64,000 nucleotides of DNA from Robiginitomaculum_A sp036478535 (GCA_965224735.1 OZ245059.1:1302001-1366000); one strand, 5' to 3'; counted from the first letter of the stretch, positions 16,671-26,256 are shown. The notes: generated from the sequence alone by a model not told the origin. Program-made: numbers and translations.

Positions 16671-17762
16671 TTATTGTATGCTCGATAGTCTATCGGATTT
16701 GGCGCGTTCTCTGGCGCGTGATAATGTGGCAGGATCCACGTTTTTCTCTAGGCGCGTGCGCAGTTCTTGGCGCGAGGTGTCATAATCAACGACGCCAGTT
16801 TTGCCGCTGTCTTGGTCGGCGCGCAAAAGCCAGTAATAAGCTTGTTCATAATTTTGCGCTATGCCTTCGCCTTTAGCGAGTGTGAAAGCATAGAGAAAAC
16901 GCCCTTCGCTATCGCCAGCAATGGCAGATTTTTTAAACCACTGAGCGGCCTTCTCGGCAGAACGCGGCGCGCCATTACCTTGGTATACGATAAGGCCGTA
17001 ATCAGCCATGGCAGCGGGAATGCCCGCCTGTGCTGCTTGCTCCAGTAATTTGGCAACTTTATTGGCATTTGGGAGAATGTCAAAATTTTCTGCATATATG
17101 ATGGCGGCAATATAGGCTGCGTCCGCATCGCCGCGCGTTGCCGCATCTTCATAATATTTCAAAGCGCCTTGCGGGTCTTTTTCAAATTTCAGATCACCAA
17201 GGCGGTTAAACGCCTCGCTATCGCCGTAATTAGCCGCTTTTTGCAGCCATTTTTCCGCTTCATAAGCATTGGGCGGAGTGCCTTTACCGAGCCTGTAAAT
17301 ATCAGACAGGGCGCGCATAGCGCCCGTGCGGCCTTTTTCGGCGGCGTTCTTGAGCCATTTCAAAGCGTCAGATGCTGACAAACCGCCCGCATTTTCCAGC
17401 CCTAATTCTCCAAGCGCCACCATTGCGTCTGTATTGCCAAGCTTTGCCGCTTGCAGATACCATTTTACGGCTTCATTTTTATCAGCGGCCATGCCTTGCC
17501 CGTGCGCGAGAATATGGCCTGCGAGAACTTGCGCGTCCGTATTGCCGCCTGTGCCTGCAAGTTTAGCGAAAATAAGCGCATTGCCAAAGTCGCTGCTTTC
17601 ATAAGCCGTGAGGGCAGATTGATAAGAGGTAACAGGTGCTTCTGCGGCCATAGCAGGTATATTGAAGAGTGGCGTGCTGAGGCAGCCTAATCCAGCGAGC
17701 GCTGTAAACACAGATGATGCAAGCGCGCGGCGGCTTTGGCGGGCCCAAGTTTGCTCTCCCAA
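16671..17762 (-). CDS. Sel1-repeat (TPR-like) secreted protein
   Basis: About 363 residues. A signal peptide-like stretch (ALASSVFTALAGLGCLSTPLF, shown in part) ends near PAMAAEA, then about eight Sel1 repeats with the pattern A-x-x-W-x-x-x-A-A-x-x-G-x-x-x-A. These are helical scaffolds for periplasmic protein interactions. The start is uncertain: TTG at 17762 or GTG at 17711. Both overlap the 3' end of thiE (17687), which suggests cotranscription. The C-terminus is basic and without repeats. Confidence 0.8.
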   Translation of the reverse strand: MGEQTWARQSRRALASSVFTALAGLGCLSTPLFNIPAMAAEAPVTSYQSALTAYESSDFGNALIFAKLAGTGGNTDAQVLAGHILAHGQGMAADKNEAVKWYLQAAKLGNTDAMVALGELGLENAGGLSASDALKWLKNAAEKGRTGAMRALSDIYRLGKGTPPNAYEAEKWLQKAANYGDSEAFNRLGDLKFEKDPQGALKYYEDAATRGDADAAYIAAIIYAENFDILPNANKVAKLLEQAAQAGIPAAMADYGLIVYQGNGAPRSAEKAAQWFKKSAIAGDSEGRFLYAFTLAKGEGIAQNYEQAYYWLLRADQDSGKTGVVDYDTSRQELRTRLEKNVDPATLSRARERAKSDRLSSIQ

Positions 17763-18334
17763 ACCCCTGAACACAGCGCTATAAAATCTGCGCTCGCCGT
17801 TATGACGTGCGGTGCATTGTCCACTGTGATGCCGCCAATTGCGACGCTGGGGATGATTGCGGCGTGTCTCCACCATGTTAAAGTCTCCAGATCGGCGCGC
17901 GGTGCGCCAAGTTTTGTCGGCGTATCAAAGAACGAGCCAAAAGCAATATAGCTTGCCCCGCCTGAACCTGCCTTGAACGCTAAATCACGCGAATTATGAC
18001 AGGTTATACCGATAATTGAACCCTTTGGTAGCAGGTCTTGCGCATTTGTAATGTGCATATCACTTTGACCCAAATGCACTCCGTCTGCGCCTGTCTCAAG
18101 CGCGATATGGGGATTATCATTAATAAGCACCGTTGTTCCATGTTCGCGAGCGAGGGGAATAAGCGTTTTAGCAGCCGTAATAATTTCATCTTTGGGCGCA
18201 TTTTTTAGGCGAATTTGCAAACAGCCAATGGGGGCAGCTATCAGCACACTCTCCAAGGTTTTAGCAAAGCGGGCGATATCGCCGATTTGCGGCGGCGTTA
18301 AAAGATATATCTGACATGGTGGATTTTCACTCAT
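17687..18334 (-). CDS. thiE: Thiamine-phosphate synthase
   Basis: A 215-residue TIM-barrel enzyme that couples HMP-pyrophosphate with thiazole phosphate to make thiamine phosphate. Family motifs: VLINDNPHIALETGADGVHLGQSD (in part), GITCHNSRDLAFKA, YIAFGSFFDTPTK and a phosphate-binding AIGGI. The start at 18334 gives MSENPPCQIYLLTPPQ, where thiE proteins usually begin. Only 21 bp separate it from the divergent gene at 18356, so promoters must overlap. Confidence 0.9.
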   Translation of the reverse strand: MSENPPCQIYLLTPPQIGDIARFAKTLESVLIAAPIGCLQIRLKNAPKDEIITAAKTLIPLAREHGTTVLINDNPHIALETGADGVHLGQSDMHITNAQDLLPKGSIIGITCHNSRDLAFKAGSGGASYIAFGSFFDTPTKLGAPRADLETLTWWRHAAIIPSVAIGGITVDNAPHVITASADFIALCSGVWESKLGPAKAAARLHHLCLQRSLD

Positions 18335-18355
18335 AAACGGGTTATAGGCTAGGAT

Positions 18356-18754
18356 ATGGATAAGAGCAAAAACAATATTTGGCATAAAGGTGCCTGCCAT
18401 TGCGGCGCAGTTCGTTTTGAAGTGTGCGCTCCTGTGTCTGTGATCTTGACGGAGTGCAATTGTTCAATGTGTGCTATGACGGGTTACCAGCACTTGATTG
18501 TGAAGGGCGAGGATTTCCGCCTGCTTTTGGGCGAGAACTCTATAATTACCTACACATTTGGCACCCGTACGGCCAAGCATAATTTTTGCAAAACCTGCGG
18601 CATTAAATCCTTCTACATTCCCCGTTCACATCCAAATGGCATCAGCGTAAATTTTAGATGTGTCGACCAAAGCGGATTTGAAAACATAGACAGAAAAGCC
18701 TTTGATGGTCAAAACTGGGAAGCCAATATTAAAAAACTAAAAGAGCAAACATAA
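18356..18754 (+). CDS. GFA/CENP-V family zinc protein
   Basis: 132 residues with the glutathione-dependent formaldehyde-activating (GFA) fold. Cysteine zinc ligands are seen in GACHCGAVRFEV, CNCSMCAMTG and FCKTCGIKSFY. Members are often annotated S-(hydroxymethyl)glutathione synthase, but most have no proven reaction. Its stop overlaps the start of the next gene by one base, so the two are likely cotranscribed. Confidence 0.88.
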   Translation: MDKSKNNIWHKGACHCGAVRFEVCAPVSVILTECNCSMCAMTGYQHLIVKGEDFRLLLGENSIITYTFGTRTAKHNFCKTCGIKSFYIPRSHPNGISVNFRCVDQSGFENIDRKAFDGQNWEANIKKLKEQT

Positions 18755-19926
18755 TGGACGAATTTTACCGGATCAAAAAATTACCCCCTTATGTGTTTGA
18801 GCAGGTCAATAAACTAAAAGCCAGGCTGCGCGCCGATGGCGTGGATATTATTGATTTTGGTTTTGGCAACCCTGATAGTCCTACACCGCAGCACATTATC
18901 GCTAAGCTAATTGAGACTGTGCAAAAACCAAAAACGACGGGATATTCCGCTTCGCGCGGCATTATGGGGTTGCGCCAAGCGTGCGCGCGTTATTACAAGC
19001 GCCGATTTAACGTAGTGCTCAATCCAGAGGATGAAATTATTGCCACTATTGGCTCCAAAGAAGGCTTTGCCAATTTGGCTCAAGCAATTACCGCGCCGGG
19101 CAATGTTATCTATGCGCCCGACCCATCTTACCCGCTGCATGCTTATGGGTTTATTATTGCGGGCGCAAAAATTCAGCCTATTGTTGCGATTACTGCTAAT
19201 GAGTATTTGGCTGGCATTAAAAAAATGCTGGCTAAGGCCGAAAAACCACCGCTTGCGATTGTGGTTTGTTTTCCTTCAAACCCAACAGGGCATGTGGCCA
19301 AACTTGACTTTTATCAGGAAATTGTCGCCATTGCCCAAAAAAACGACATTATCATTCTTTCGGATTTGGCCTATTCAGAAATTTATTTTACCGATGATAA
19401 ACCGCCCTCTATATTTGAAATAAATGGCGCGATGGATGTTGCAGTAGAGACCATATCTTTGTCAAAAACATATTCTATGGCGGGTTGGCGCATAGGGTTT
19501 GTTGTTGGCTCCAAACGGCTTGTTGATGCGCTCGCACGGGTGAAATCATATCTTGATTATGGCGCGTTTACGCCGATTCAAGTGGCAGCATGCGCCGCGC
19601 TTGATGGCCCGCAAGACTGTGTGGACGAGGTTCGGGATTTGTATCGGTCGCGCCGCGATGTTTTGGTCGAAAGCTTTGCTAGGGCGGGTTGGGACGTTCC
19701 GCCTTGCGATGCTTCCATGTTTATCTGGGCAAGATTGCCGCCAAAGTTCGCGCATTTGGGATCACTAGCGTTTTCTAAGCTATTAATGAAAAAGGCAGGC
19801 GTGGCCGTCTCTCCAGGCGTAGGTTTTGGCGAAGGCGGTGAAGGGTATGTTCGCCTCGGTCTCGTCGAAAATGAGCATCGAATCAGACAAGCCGCGCGGA
19901 ATATCAAAGTGTTTTTAGCAGGTTAG
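18754..19926 (+). CDS. Class I/II PLP-dependent aminotransferase (AlaC-like)
   Basis: A 390-residue fold-type I aminotransferase. Motifs: FGFGNPDSPTP near residue 37, SNPTGHVA with the PLP-contacting Asn (about 174), the PLP lysine in SLSKTYSMAGWRIGF (about 234) and a substrate Arg near the C-terminus (EGYVRLGLVENEHRI). It most resembles AlaC/LL-diaminopimelate-type enzymes annotated as alanine or aspartate transaminases. The exact substrate is uncertain. Confidence 0.88.
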   Translation: MDEFYRIKKLPPYVFEQVNKLKARLRADGVDIIDFGFGNPDSPTPQHIIAKLIETVQKPKTTGYSASRGIMGLRQACARYYKRRFNVVLNPEDEIIATIGSKEGFANLAQAITAPGNVIYAPDPSYPLHAYGFIIAGAKIQPIVAITANEYLAGIKKMLAKAEKPPLAIVVCFPSNPTGHVAKLDFYQEIVAIAQKNDIIILSDLAYSEIYFTDDKPPSIFEINGAMDVAVETISLSKTYSMAGWRIGFVVGSKRLVDALARVKSYLDYGAFTPIQVAACAALDGPQDCVDEVRDLYRSRRDVLVESFARAGWDVPPCDASMFIWARLPPKFAHLGSLAFSKLLMKKAGVAVSPGVGFGEGGEGYVRLGLVENEHRIRQAARNIKVFLAG

Positions 19927-20091
19927 GGCTATGGGTGAAAGACTATATAAACGTAGGGAATAAACATAGGGAAAAATACGATACATTTTTATTTTTAATG
20001 TTTCTATTTTACGTTGGATACGGGTAAGTTTGGTTTGTTTTTCTAGTTTTGCCATATACAATTTTATTGTAGGCCTTATTAAAGACACCTA

Positions 20092-20155
20092 TACGGCCGA
20101 AACCAAGTACGGCCGAAACCAAGTACGGCCGAAACCAAGTACGGCCGAAATCAAG
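20092..20155. repeat. Four tandem 16-bp repeats
   Basis: TACGGCCGAAACCAAG in three perfect copies plus a fourth with one change, in the spacer between the aminotransferase and coq7 genes (convergent). The core GGCC is palindromic. It does not encode anything evident. Confidence 0.95.
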
Positions 20156-20177
20156 GAGGAGCTAGAGTAGCGTATGC

Positions 20178-20756
20178 TTAGATTTTTTCACTTATTTTAA
20201 TGGCCGCTCTACAGCCGGCTTTGATGAAACCTGTCAGGAGCGGGTAGGCGAGGGCTTCGCGGGCGCCTTCTTCTATGGCAAAAGCATGATGGCGCAATTC
20301 GTCTTCGCGAAATTGGATAAATGTGGCGCAAAGTTCCTCATTCGTATCTTTGGTTTCTTCAATTTGCTCGGCGTAATGTTTCTCAATGACGCTCTCTACG
20401 GCTTCCGTACAGGCATGGGCCGCTTTTTCGCTCATCAATGCAGTGCCCGCGCCAAGCGCCGTTGAGGCTAGCTTCCAAAATGGCAGCATCACGGTCGGAC
20501 GGGAGCCGTTTTCAAGCAACAAAGTATCAAATTTATCAAGATGCTCTTGCTCTTCATCTTTCATACGGGTGCATTGCGCGGCGATGGTTATAGTTTTTGG
20601 TGAGCGGCCAAACACTTTGGCTTGCGCCCCATAAATTGCCACAGCGGCAAATTCGCCTGCATGATCGACGCGTAGCATTTCAGAAAGGCGCGGGCCAGAT
20701 GGTTTTTGTTTTGTTTGAGAAGTGTGCGTTCCAGGTCTTTGTGGTCTTGTGCTCAT
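20178..20756 (-). CDS. coq7: Demethoxyubiquinone hydroxylase
   Basis: A 192-residue Coq7-type di-iron enzyme performing the last hydroxylation in ubiquinone synthesis. Ferritin-like ligands are visible: Glu in MLRVDHAGEFAAV, Glu-x-x-His in KDEEQEHLDKF, Glu in ACTEAVESVIEKHY and the Glu/His pair in FREDELRHHAFAIEEGA. Length fits proteobacterial members. It follows dsbB with a one-base gap on the same strand. Confidence 0.95.
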   Translation of the reverse strand: MSTRPQRPGTHTSQTKQKPSGPRLSEMLRVDHAGEFAAVAIYGAQAKVFGRSPKTITIAAQCTRMKDEEQEHLDKFDTLLLENGSRPTVMLPFWKLASTALGAGTALMSEKAAHACTEAVESVIEKHYAEQIEETKDTNEELCATFIQFREDELRHHAFAIEEGAREALAYPLLTGFIKAGCRAAIKISEKI

Positions 20757-20757
20757 A

Positions 20758-21255
20758 TCAGTGCCTTTTAAAAACTATGATAAAGCTTAGCACAGCTGCG
20801 CCTATGGAGACAAGTGCATTATAACCAGCCATGGAAATGCCAAACATACTCCAAGCGATATCTTCGCAAGAGGGCATTCTTATCTCGCTTGAAAAAAGCT
20901 TGTCAGGATCAAATTCAATAAAGTCCGCGTTTGTGCTTGCGCAAATCTTAGGGCCTGCCCACCATTTATGCTCTACCCCCACATGAGCAAAGGCAAGGCC
21001 AAAACTAACCAAAAAGGCAAGTCCAATGAGAATAAGGAAAATTTTGTTCCATTTTTCGCTTTTAGAAAAATAATGCAAAAACAACCCCAGAGCAGCGATC
21101 CCCATTACGGCTTTGTGGGCATGGCGTTGCCAATAACACATGGTGCAAGGCGGTAGTTCTCCAATGTGTTGAAATCCCAGTGCGCCGAGTAAAAGAGCGG
21201 CTGAAAGGAAGAAAAAAAGCCAAAGAGAATTAAGTGGTGTTAAAATATTTTGCAT
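20758..21255 (-). CDS. dsbB: Disulfide bond formation protein DsbB-like
   Basis: About 165 residues with four membrane helices. The CxxC pair lies in LPPCTMCYWQRHAHK (first periplasmic loop) and the second Cys pair in GPKICAST...MPSCEDIAW. It reoxidises DsbA and passes electrons to quinone, which fits its place beside the ubiquinone gene coq7. I prefer the ATG at 21255; a TTG at 21285 is possible. A DsbA-like lipoprotein is encoded at 51679-52434. Confidence 0.9.
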   Translation of the reverse strand: MQNILTPLNSLWLFFFLSAALLLGALGFQHIGELPPCTMCYWQRHAHKAVMGIAALGLFLHYFSKSEKWNKIFLILIGLAFLVSFGLAFAHVGVEHKWWAGPKICASTNADFIEFDPDKLFSSEIRMPSCEDIAWSMFGISMAGYNALVSIGAAVLSFIIVFKRH

Positions 21256-21337
21256 TATATTGTCCAATATTTGTCCCAGTTTCAAAAAATAGTCACAATT
21301 TAGCCTTATACTGGAATATCTTTAAGAAAAAAAACAT

Positions 21338-21385
21338 CTTTAGGTGATTATTCTATTTTTACTTTAGGTGATTATTTTATTTTTA
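21338..21385. repeat. Two 24-bp tandem repeats
   Basis: CTTTAGGTGATTATTCTATT-type unit twice (one difference), followed by a decayed third copy to about 21415, in the divergent spacer between dsbB and the rodZ-like gene. AT-rich; it could alter promoter spacing for either gene. Confidence 0.9.
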
Positions 21386-21498
21386 AGTGATTCGTTTATT
21401 TTTTGATGATTATTATATGATACTAAAGCATGGTTTTGTGGGGATATATGTGCTTAAAACAGAGTCTTTCTTTATGGAGAGGCAAATTTGGGATAGAA

Positions 21499-22269
21499 GT
21501 GTCTGTAGTTGCAGTAAATATTAAGAATAGTGACCGCTCGATCGGGGTTGTTATGCGCACGCGCAGAGAACAAAGCGGGGCGAGCCTCTCTGAAATCTCC
21601 GAAAGTCTAAAAATTAAAACGGCGTATTTGCTGGCGATTGAAAATCTTGATAAAAACAATTTGCCAAGTATGGGCTATGTGCTTGGGTTTGTTCGCTCTT
21701 ACGCGAAACATCTAAAATTGGATGTTGATGATGCCATTAGCAAATTTAAATCCGATATAGAATGCCCGAAAAATATGGGTATTCATGATTGCCCGCACCA
21801 TGTGCCAAAACGGAAATTTAGACTGCCAAAGGGTAGTTATGCAATCGGGCTTGTTTTATGTAGCGTGGCTACTTTAGTGACTTGGTGTGGCGTGCAATCA
21901 GATGCGAGCTCTGTTGTTATAGCGGCAAGCGCCCCATTAGAGGCAAGTTTAGGCACGAGTAATTCTGATACGCTCAAGCAAAGCGCCGCGATTACGAAAA
22001 ATGCGAACTTGGTATCACTTAAAGCGATTTTTCCCTCTTGGATAGAGGTGAAAGACGCAAATGGTATGATTCTTTTTTCCCGCATTATGGTGCCAGGTGA
22101 AATTTTTGAGACCAAACGCGAAAACGCACTATTTCTTTCTTTGCGCGATGCGGGCGCGATTGAGCTTTATATTGGCGGCGATAAAATAGGCTTGATCGGT
22201 CAACGCGGGCAATATGCGCAAAATATTTCGCTTATTGACGCTGTACAAAAACAAGTAAACCGAAACTAA
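21499..22269 (+). CDS. RodZ-like HTH membrane protein
   Basis: About 257 residues. An N-terminal RodZ/HTH_25 domain (about residues 15-75: SLSEISESLKIKTAYLLAIENLDKNNLP, in part) is followed by a basic linker, one membrane helix (YAIGLVLCSVATLVTWCGV, about 116-134) and a periplasmic DUF4115-type domain (WIEVKDANGMILFSRIMVPGE, in part). RodZ couples MreB to the cell-wall elongation machinery. The start is uncertain: a GTG at 21499 has GGGA upstream, and an ATG at 21448 is also possible. It sits just before ispG, as often in alphaproteobacteria. Confidence 0.82.
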   Translation: MSVVAVNIKNSDRSIGVVMRTRREQSGASLSEISESLKIKTAYLLAIENLDKNNLPSMGYVLGFVRSYAKHLKLDVDDAISKFKSDIECPKNMGIHDCPHHVPKRKFRLPKGSYAIGLVLCSVATLVTWCGVQSDASSVVIAASAPLEASLGTSNSDTLKQSAAITKNANLVSLKAIFPSWIEVKDANGMILFSRIMVPGEIFETKRENALFLSLRDAGAIELYIGGDKIGLIGQRGQYAQNISLIDAVQKQVNRN

Positions 22270-22308
22270 GTGTTTGCATACTAGTTACCCTGCTATAGTC
22301 TTGTTGGT

Positions 22309-23427
22309 ATGAATAAAACCATCGGTCAAATACGGCCTTGGCGGCAGATCATGCGCCGCAAATCACGGCAAATCATGGTGGGCACTGTCCCCGTTGGCGG
22401 CGAGGCGCCCATTAGCGTGCAGTCTATGACCAATACGCTTACTCACGATATTGATGCAACAATAGCGCAGATTAATGCTTTGGAGGAAGCGGGCGCGGAT
22501 ATTGTGCGTGTGTCTTGTCCTGATAAAGAAAGCTCGCTAGCACTCAAGGAAATCACGGCGCAAATAGATGTTCCGATTGTTGCAGATATCCATTTCCACT
22601 ATCAGCGCGGCGTTGAAGCGGCTCAAAACGGCGCGGCGTGTCTGCGGATAAACCCTGGTAATATTGGCGGGCAAAAGCGCGTTGCAGAAGTGGTGAGCGC
22701 CGCGCGTGATCATGGCTGTTCCATTCGCATTGGCGTGAACGCTGGATCTTTGGAAAAACAGCTTTTGGATAAATATGCAGAGCCATGCCCTGAAGCTATG
22801 GTTGAGAGCGCGCTTATGCATGCACGCATGTTGGAAGACGAAGATTTTCACGAGTTTAAAATATCGGTCAAAGCATCTGATGTGTTCCTAACGGTTGCGG
22901 CCTATCACGGGCTTGCAGATGCTATAGATTGCCCTTTGCATTTAGGCGTTACCGAAGCGGGAGGTTTGCGTACAGGCGGGATTAAATCCGCCATTGGTAT
23001 GGGCTCTTTATTATGGGCGGGGATCGGCGATACCATTCGGGTGTCTTTATCAGCAGACCCTGTTGAAGAAATTAAAACCGGTTATGATATTTTGAAATCC
23101 CTGAATTTGCGCTCGCGCGGCGTTACTATCATTTCTTGCCCCTCATGCGCCCGCCAAGGATTTGATGTGATTGCAACCGTTAGCGCGCTAGAGCAACGCC
23201 TTGCGCATATTCGTGAGCCAATTACTTTGTCAATTATTGGCTGCGTCGTCAACGGACCAGGCGAGGCGGCATTTACAGACATTGGCTTTACGGGTGGCTC
23301 GTCAGGTTATGGCATGATGTATGCGGCAGGGGCGCGCACGGGGAAAACTGCTAATGAAGATATGATAGACGATATAGTTCGCCAAGTTGAGGTTCGCGCT
23401 AAAGTGCTAAGCTTTGCCCGTGACTAA
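22309..23427 (+). CDS. ispG: 4-hydroxy-3-methylbut-2-enyl diphosphate synthase
   Basis: A 372-residue IspG (GcpE), the penultimate enzyme of the MEP isoprenoid pathway. The N-terminal TIM barrel carries VPVGGEAPISVQSMTNTLT and VADIHFHYQ. The C-terminal [4Fe-4S] ligands are in ISCPSCARQGFDV (two Cys) and IIGCVVNGPGEA (one Cys), with a Glu downstream. Length is normal. Its stop overlaps the start of the next gene by 8 bases. Confidence 0.97.
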   Translation: MNKTIGQIRPWRQIMRRKSRQIMVGTVPVGGEAPISVQSMTNTLTHDIDATIAQINALEEAGADIVRVSCPDKESSLALKEITAQIDVPIVADIHFHYQRGVEAAQNGAACLRINPGNIGGQKRVAEVVSAARDHGCSIRIGVNAGSLEKQLLDKYAEPCPEAMVESALMHARMLEDEDFHEFKISVKASDVFLTVAAYHGLADAIDCPLHLGVTEAGGLRTGGIKSAIGMGSLLWAGIGDTIRVSLSADPVEEIKTGYDILKSLNLRSRGVTIISCPSCARQGFDVIATVSALEQRLAHIREPITLSIIGCVVNGPGEAAFTDIGFTGGSSGYGMMYAAGARTGKTANEDMIDDIVRQVEVRAKVLSFARD

Positions 23428-24322
23428 GGCGCTTGCCACAATTCCGTCTTTGGCACGCGCTTTTGAGGGCGAGCGCGATAGTCTGCGCTCGCTGATAAAT
23501 GACGAAGGATTATCATCGCAAAAATCCGTAACAGCCGCGCGGATGGCTTTGGATAGAACGGGTGATATTTTTGCTGCAAGTACCGAGGATATGCAGTTAC
23601 AAAAAACGGGGCTTTGGCTCTTGGAAATGGTGAAATCGGGCGCGGGCGTTTTGGACAAAGCCGCGAGCGCCGAGATCATTTACAGCGAGGTGCCAAATAC
23701 TTCAAAACGCATTATCGCGGGTTCGACTTTGTTTTACGGCACGTCTTTAGGTTTCTTGGCAGCGGGTTTTATGCAAGGCTCTTTCCTGACTATGATCGCG
23801 GCAGTAGTGTTAGCGGTTTTGCGGTTTTTTGATCCCAAAGACTGGAAAAATTTTCTAGCAAAAATTCCATTTATAGGCCGTAAAAAAACGCCGCTCCTAG
23901 AAGCGCAAGGTGGGCAAAATTTTAAAGTAGCTGCGTATATTAATGTAGAGGCGGGCGGTTATGTCGACGCGCTAAGTGACGCGCTAAAAACCGCAGATCA
24001 TGTTTTGTCGCGTCTTGCGGAGCCACAAGTGCAAACACAGTGGATGGATGACAAACGTCTGATGGGCTTTGTGCAAGGATTGCTAGAAGCAAAAGAAGCG
24101 GGGGATGGCAGTTTTGCGATAAAACTTGTTAGTACAGATCTAGAATCAATTTTGCGCAGTGACGGTGTTGAGATTGTAAATTACAGCCGCAAAACCGCGT
24201 CTTATTTCGACATATTGCCCGCCCTTGATATGGACGGGAAGAAAGCCAAACAGGCCGCGCCAGCGCTCCTTAAAGATGGGCAAATTATTCGCCGTGGCAC
24301 GATTTGGAAAGCGGGCGGTTAG
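23420..24322 (+). CDS. Uncharacterised membrane protein, first of a three-gene cassette
   Basis: 300 residues from a GTG inside the ispG stop region (GTGACTAA). Family not recognised. A helical soluble part (1-95) is followed by two adjacent membrane helices (about 95-140: TLFYGTSLGFLAAGF and FLTMIAAVVLAVLRF), a basic loop and a soluble C-terminal domain (about 165-300). It is followed after 4 bp by an Hsp70-like protein, so the two are probably made together and may interact at the membrane. Confidence 0.75.
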   Translation: MTKALATIPSLARAFEGERDSLRSLINDEGLSSQKSVTAARMALDRTGDIFAASTEDMQLQKTGLWLLEMVKSGAGVLDKAASAEIIYSEVPNTSKRIIAGSTLFYGTSLGFLAAGFMQGSFLTMIAAVVLAVLRFFDPKDWKNFLAKIPFIGRKKTPLLEAQGGQNFKVAAYINVEAGGYVDALSDALKTADHVLSRLAEPQVQTQWMDDKRLMGFVQGLLEAKEAGDGSFAIKLVSTDLESILRSDGVEIVNYSRKTASYFDILPALDMDGKKAKQAAPALLKDGQIIRRGTIWKAGG

Positions 24323-24326
24323 GGTG

Positions 24327-26249
24327 GTGAAAGAGTATAAAACCATAGAATTTGTTGGCTATGATTTGGGCCATGGGGAGACGGCCATTGGGCGTTCGTA
24401 TGGCGGTACGGCGCGCGAGCCAGAAATCTTGGAATATATGGGCGAGAAAAGTTTTGTCACAGCGGTGGCTAAAAATAAAACGGGTATTCGCATTGGCGCG
24501 CAGGCTGTCAACATGGCGGCGCTTGGCGCTTCAAAAGGCGGTAAAGAAAAAATATGGGTCAAATTTAAAAGCCGCGATGTCACCGACCTAAAAACGAAAA
24601 CTCCGACCCAGCTTTTCACCAAAACCTTATTTGAAAATTTGCAAGTGGAAAAGAAAATTCAGGGCGTAAAAAAATCGCGCTTTATTGTTGGTTGCCCGTC
24701 AGGTTGGGACGAAAACGATAGAACAAATTATCAAAAATTAATGCAAAGTAGCGGCCTAAAGACCGTACAGATTGTTCCTGAGAGTCGCGCTGCCTTGATG
24801 ACAGCGCTTGAGCAAGGGTATTTGTCCCTAGAGGCAGCGCGCTCTAGCGTTCTCATCGTTGATATTGGCTCCTCTACCACAGATTTTACCTATTGCGTGG
24901 ATTTGCAAGCCGAGGATATTGGCCATAATATTTTAGGTTCTGGGCTTTTAGATAACCTAATTTTCAAGCGTAATTTAGCGCGCCAGCCTGTGCGTAAAAA
25001 AATTGAAAAGCTCATTGCGCGCTACCCTTATTATCAGCCCATTATGGAGTATTGGTGTCGCCTTGCCAAAGAACAATATTTTAACGGCGAACAAACGCCC
25101 GTAGAAATGCTTAAGCGCTTGCCAATTGCGGGCGGCGTTTTGTTTGAAATCCGTATGGACAAGGCAGACGAGAAAGCCATTCTTGCCGCCTCTATTCAAG
25201 AGCTCAACAATTTCTCATGGCCCGATACATTTAGTTTCGCCATCAAAGAAGCCATTGAGCATTTGGGAGGCCGCGCGCCGCAAACAGTTTTACTCACAGG
25301 CGGGGCGTCGCGCTTGCCGCTGGTTACGCCCGCTTGCGAAAAAGCCTTTCCCAATGCCCGCGTTGTGCGCGGCGCAGAGCCTGAATTTGCTATTGCGCGT
25401 GGTCTGTCCTGGCTTGGCCGGTTTGAGTTCTTGCATGCGAGTTTTAAAAATGCAGTTGCGGACATGCTTGGCAATGGCGGCCCAATATACGTGCAAGCGC
25501 AAACGGCGAGCGCAGGTCTTGGTGATGTGCTTGCGCCCGTTTTGGTGGACGCGCTTATTGAAGCATGCGTTCTTACCGCTTTTGCCGATTGGCGATCGGG
25601 CGCGATAAAAACCCTTGATGATGTCGAAACGGCACTCGGAGAACGCGTTAAGGAATGGCTGGTAAGCGAGGCGGCAAATGCCAAATTGCGTCCCGCCATT
25701 GAAGATTGGTTCTCTGATTTACAGCGCTCTATTGAGAAAATAACCGACCCACTTTGCCGTGATCATGGCTTGCCTGCTATGGTGCTCTCCCTCGCCGATA
25801 GCACGCATATAGCCAGGCATCTTGAGGGACTTTCCGTTGCCGTGCCGCAAGTAGCAAGTCTTGAGAGTGATACGGCGCTGGCAGGGACAACGATATCTGC
25901 AATTCTGATTGGAATTTTGCTTGCCAAAGTGCAATTGCTCGCCCCGCTCATGGCTAATCCTATTGGCATTGCGGTGGGCGGCGTTTTGGGTGTTGGCGGG
26001 TTCTTCTTTGGTAAAAAAGTTATGGAAGGACGGCTGCGCGCTGCAAATGTTCCCGCGCTTTTGCGCCCGCTTTTGACGGATCGACGCGTACGTAAGGCTG
26101 CATTAGCACAGCGCAAAAATTTGATAAATGAGGTGGTGAGTGCCTGGAATGCAGATGCATCCGAGCGTTTTGCCAAAGAACTTATAGAGACACTTAATAC
26201 CGCTTTTTTAGAGCGTGCCAATGAGCGCGCCGTGTTGTTTTTATTATAG
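24327..26249 (+). CDS. Divergent Hsp70/actin-fold ATPase with C-terminal membrane hairpin
   Basis: 640 residues from a GTG. The actin/Hsp70 nucleotide-binding motifs are present: phosphate-1 VGYDLGHGETAIG (near residue 10), phosphate-2 VLIVDIGSSTTDFTY (about 178) and adenosine VLLTGGASRLPLV (about 318). Canonical DnaK peptide-binding sequence is absent. Instead the C-terminal half is helical with a hydrophobic, glycine-zipper-like segment (about 545-585: AILIGILLAKVQLLAPLMA then IAVGGVLGVGGFFFGKKV). That suggests a membrane-inserting chaperone-like or dynamin-like protein. It is translated between two membrane proteins. Function unknown. Confidence 0.82.
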   Translation: MKEYKTIEFVGYDLGHGETAIGRSYGGTAREPEILEYMGEKSFVTAVAKNKTGIRIGAQAVNMAALGASKGGKEKIWVKFKSRDVTDLKTKTPTQLFTKTLFENLQVEKKIQGVKKSRFIVGCPSGWDENDRTNYQKLMQSSGLKTVQIVPESRAALMTALEQGYLSLEAARSSVLIVDIGSSTTDFTYCVDLQAEDIGHNILGSGLLDNLIFKRNLARQPVRKKIEKLIARYPYYQPIMEYWCRLAKEQYFNGEQTPVEMLKRLPIAGGVLFEIRMDKADEKAILAASIQELNNFSWPDTFSFAIKEAIEHLGGRAPQTVLLTGGASRLPLVTPACEKAFPNARVVRGAEPEFAIARGLSWLGRFEFLHASFKNAVADMLGNGGPIYVQAQTASAGLGDVLAPVLVDALIEACVLTAFADWRSGAIKTLDDVETALGERVKEWLVSEAANAKLRPAIEDWFSDLQRSIEKITDPLCRDHGLPAMVLSLADSTHIARHLEGLSVAVPQVASLESDTALAGTTISAILIGILLAKVQLLAPLMANPIGIAVGGVLGVGGFFFGKKVMEGRLRAANVPALLRPLLTDRRVRKAALAQRKNLINEVVSAWNADASERFAKELIETLNTAFLERANERAVLFLL

Positions 26250-26256
26250 AGTGAAT

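Noticed and set aside
20092..20155. Array of short repeats as a possible CRISPR
   Set aside because: Units are directly adjacent with no spacers, and no cas genes are present.
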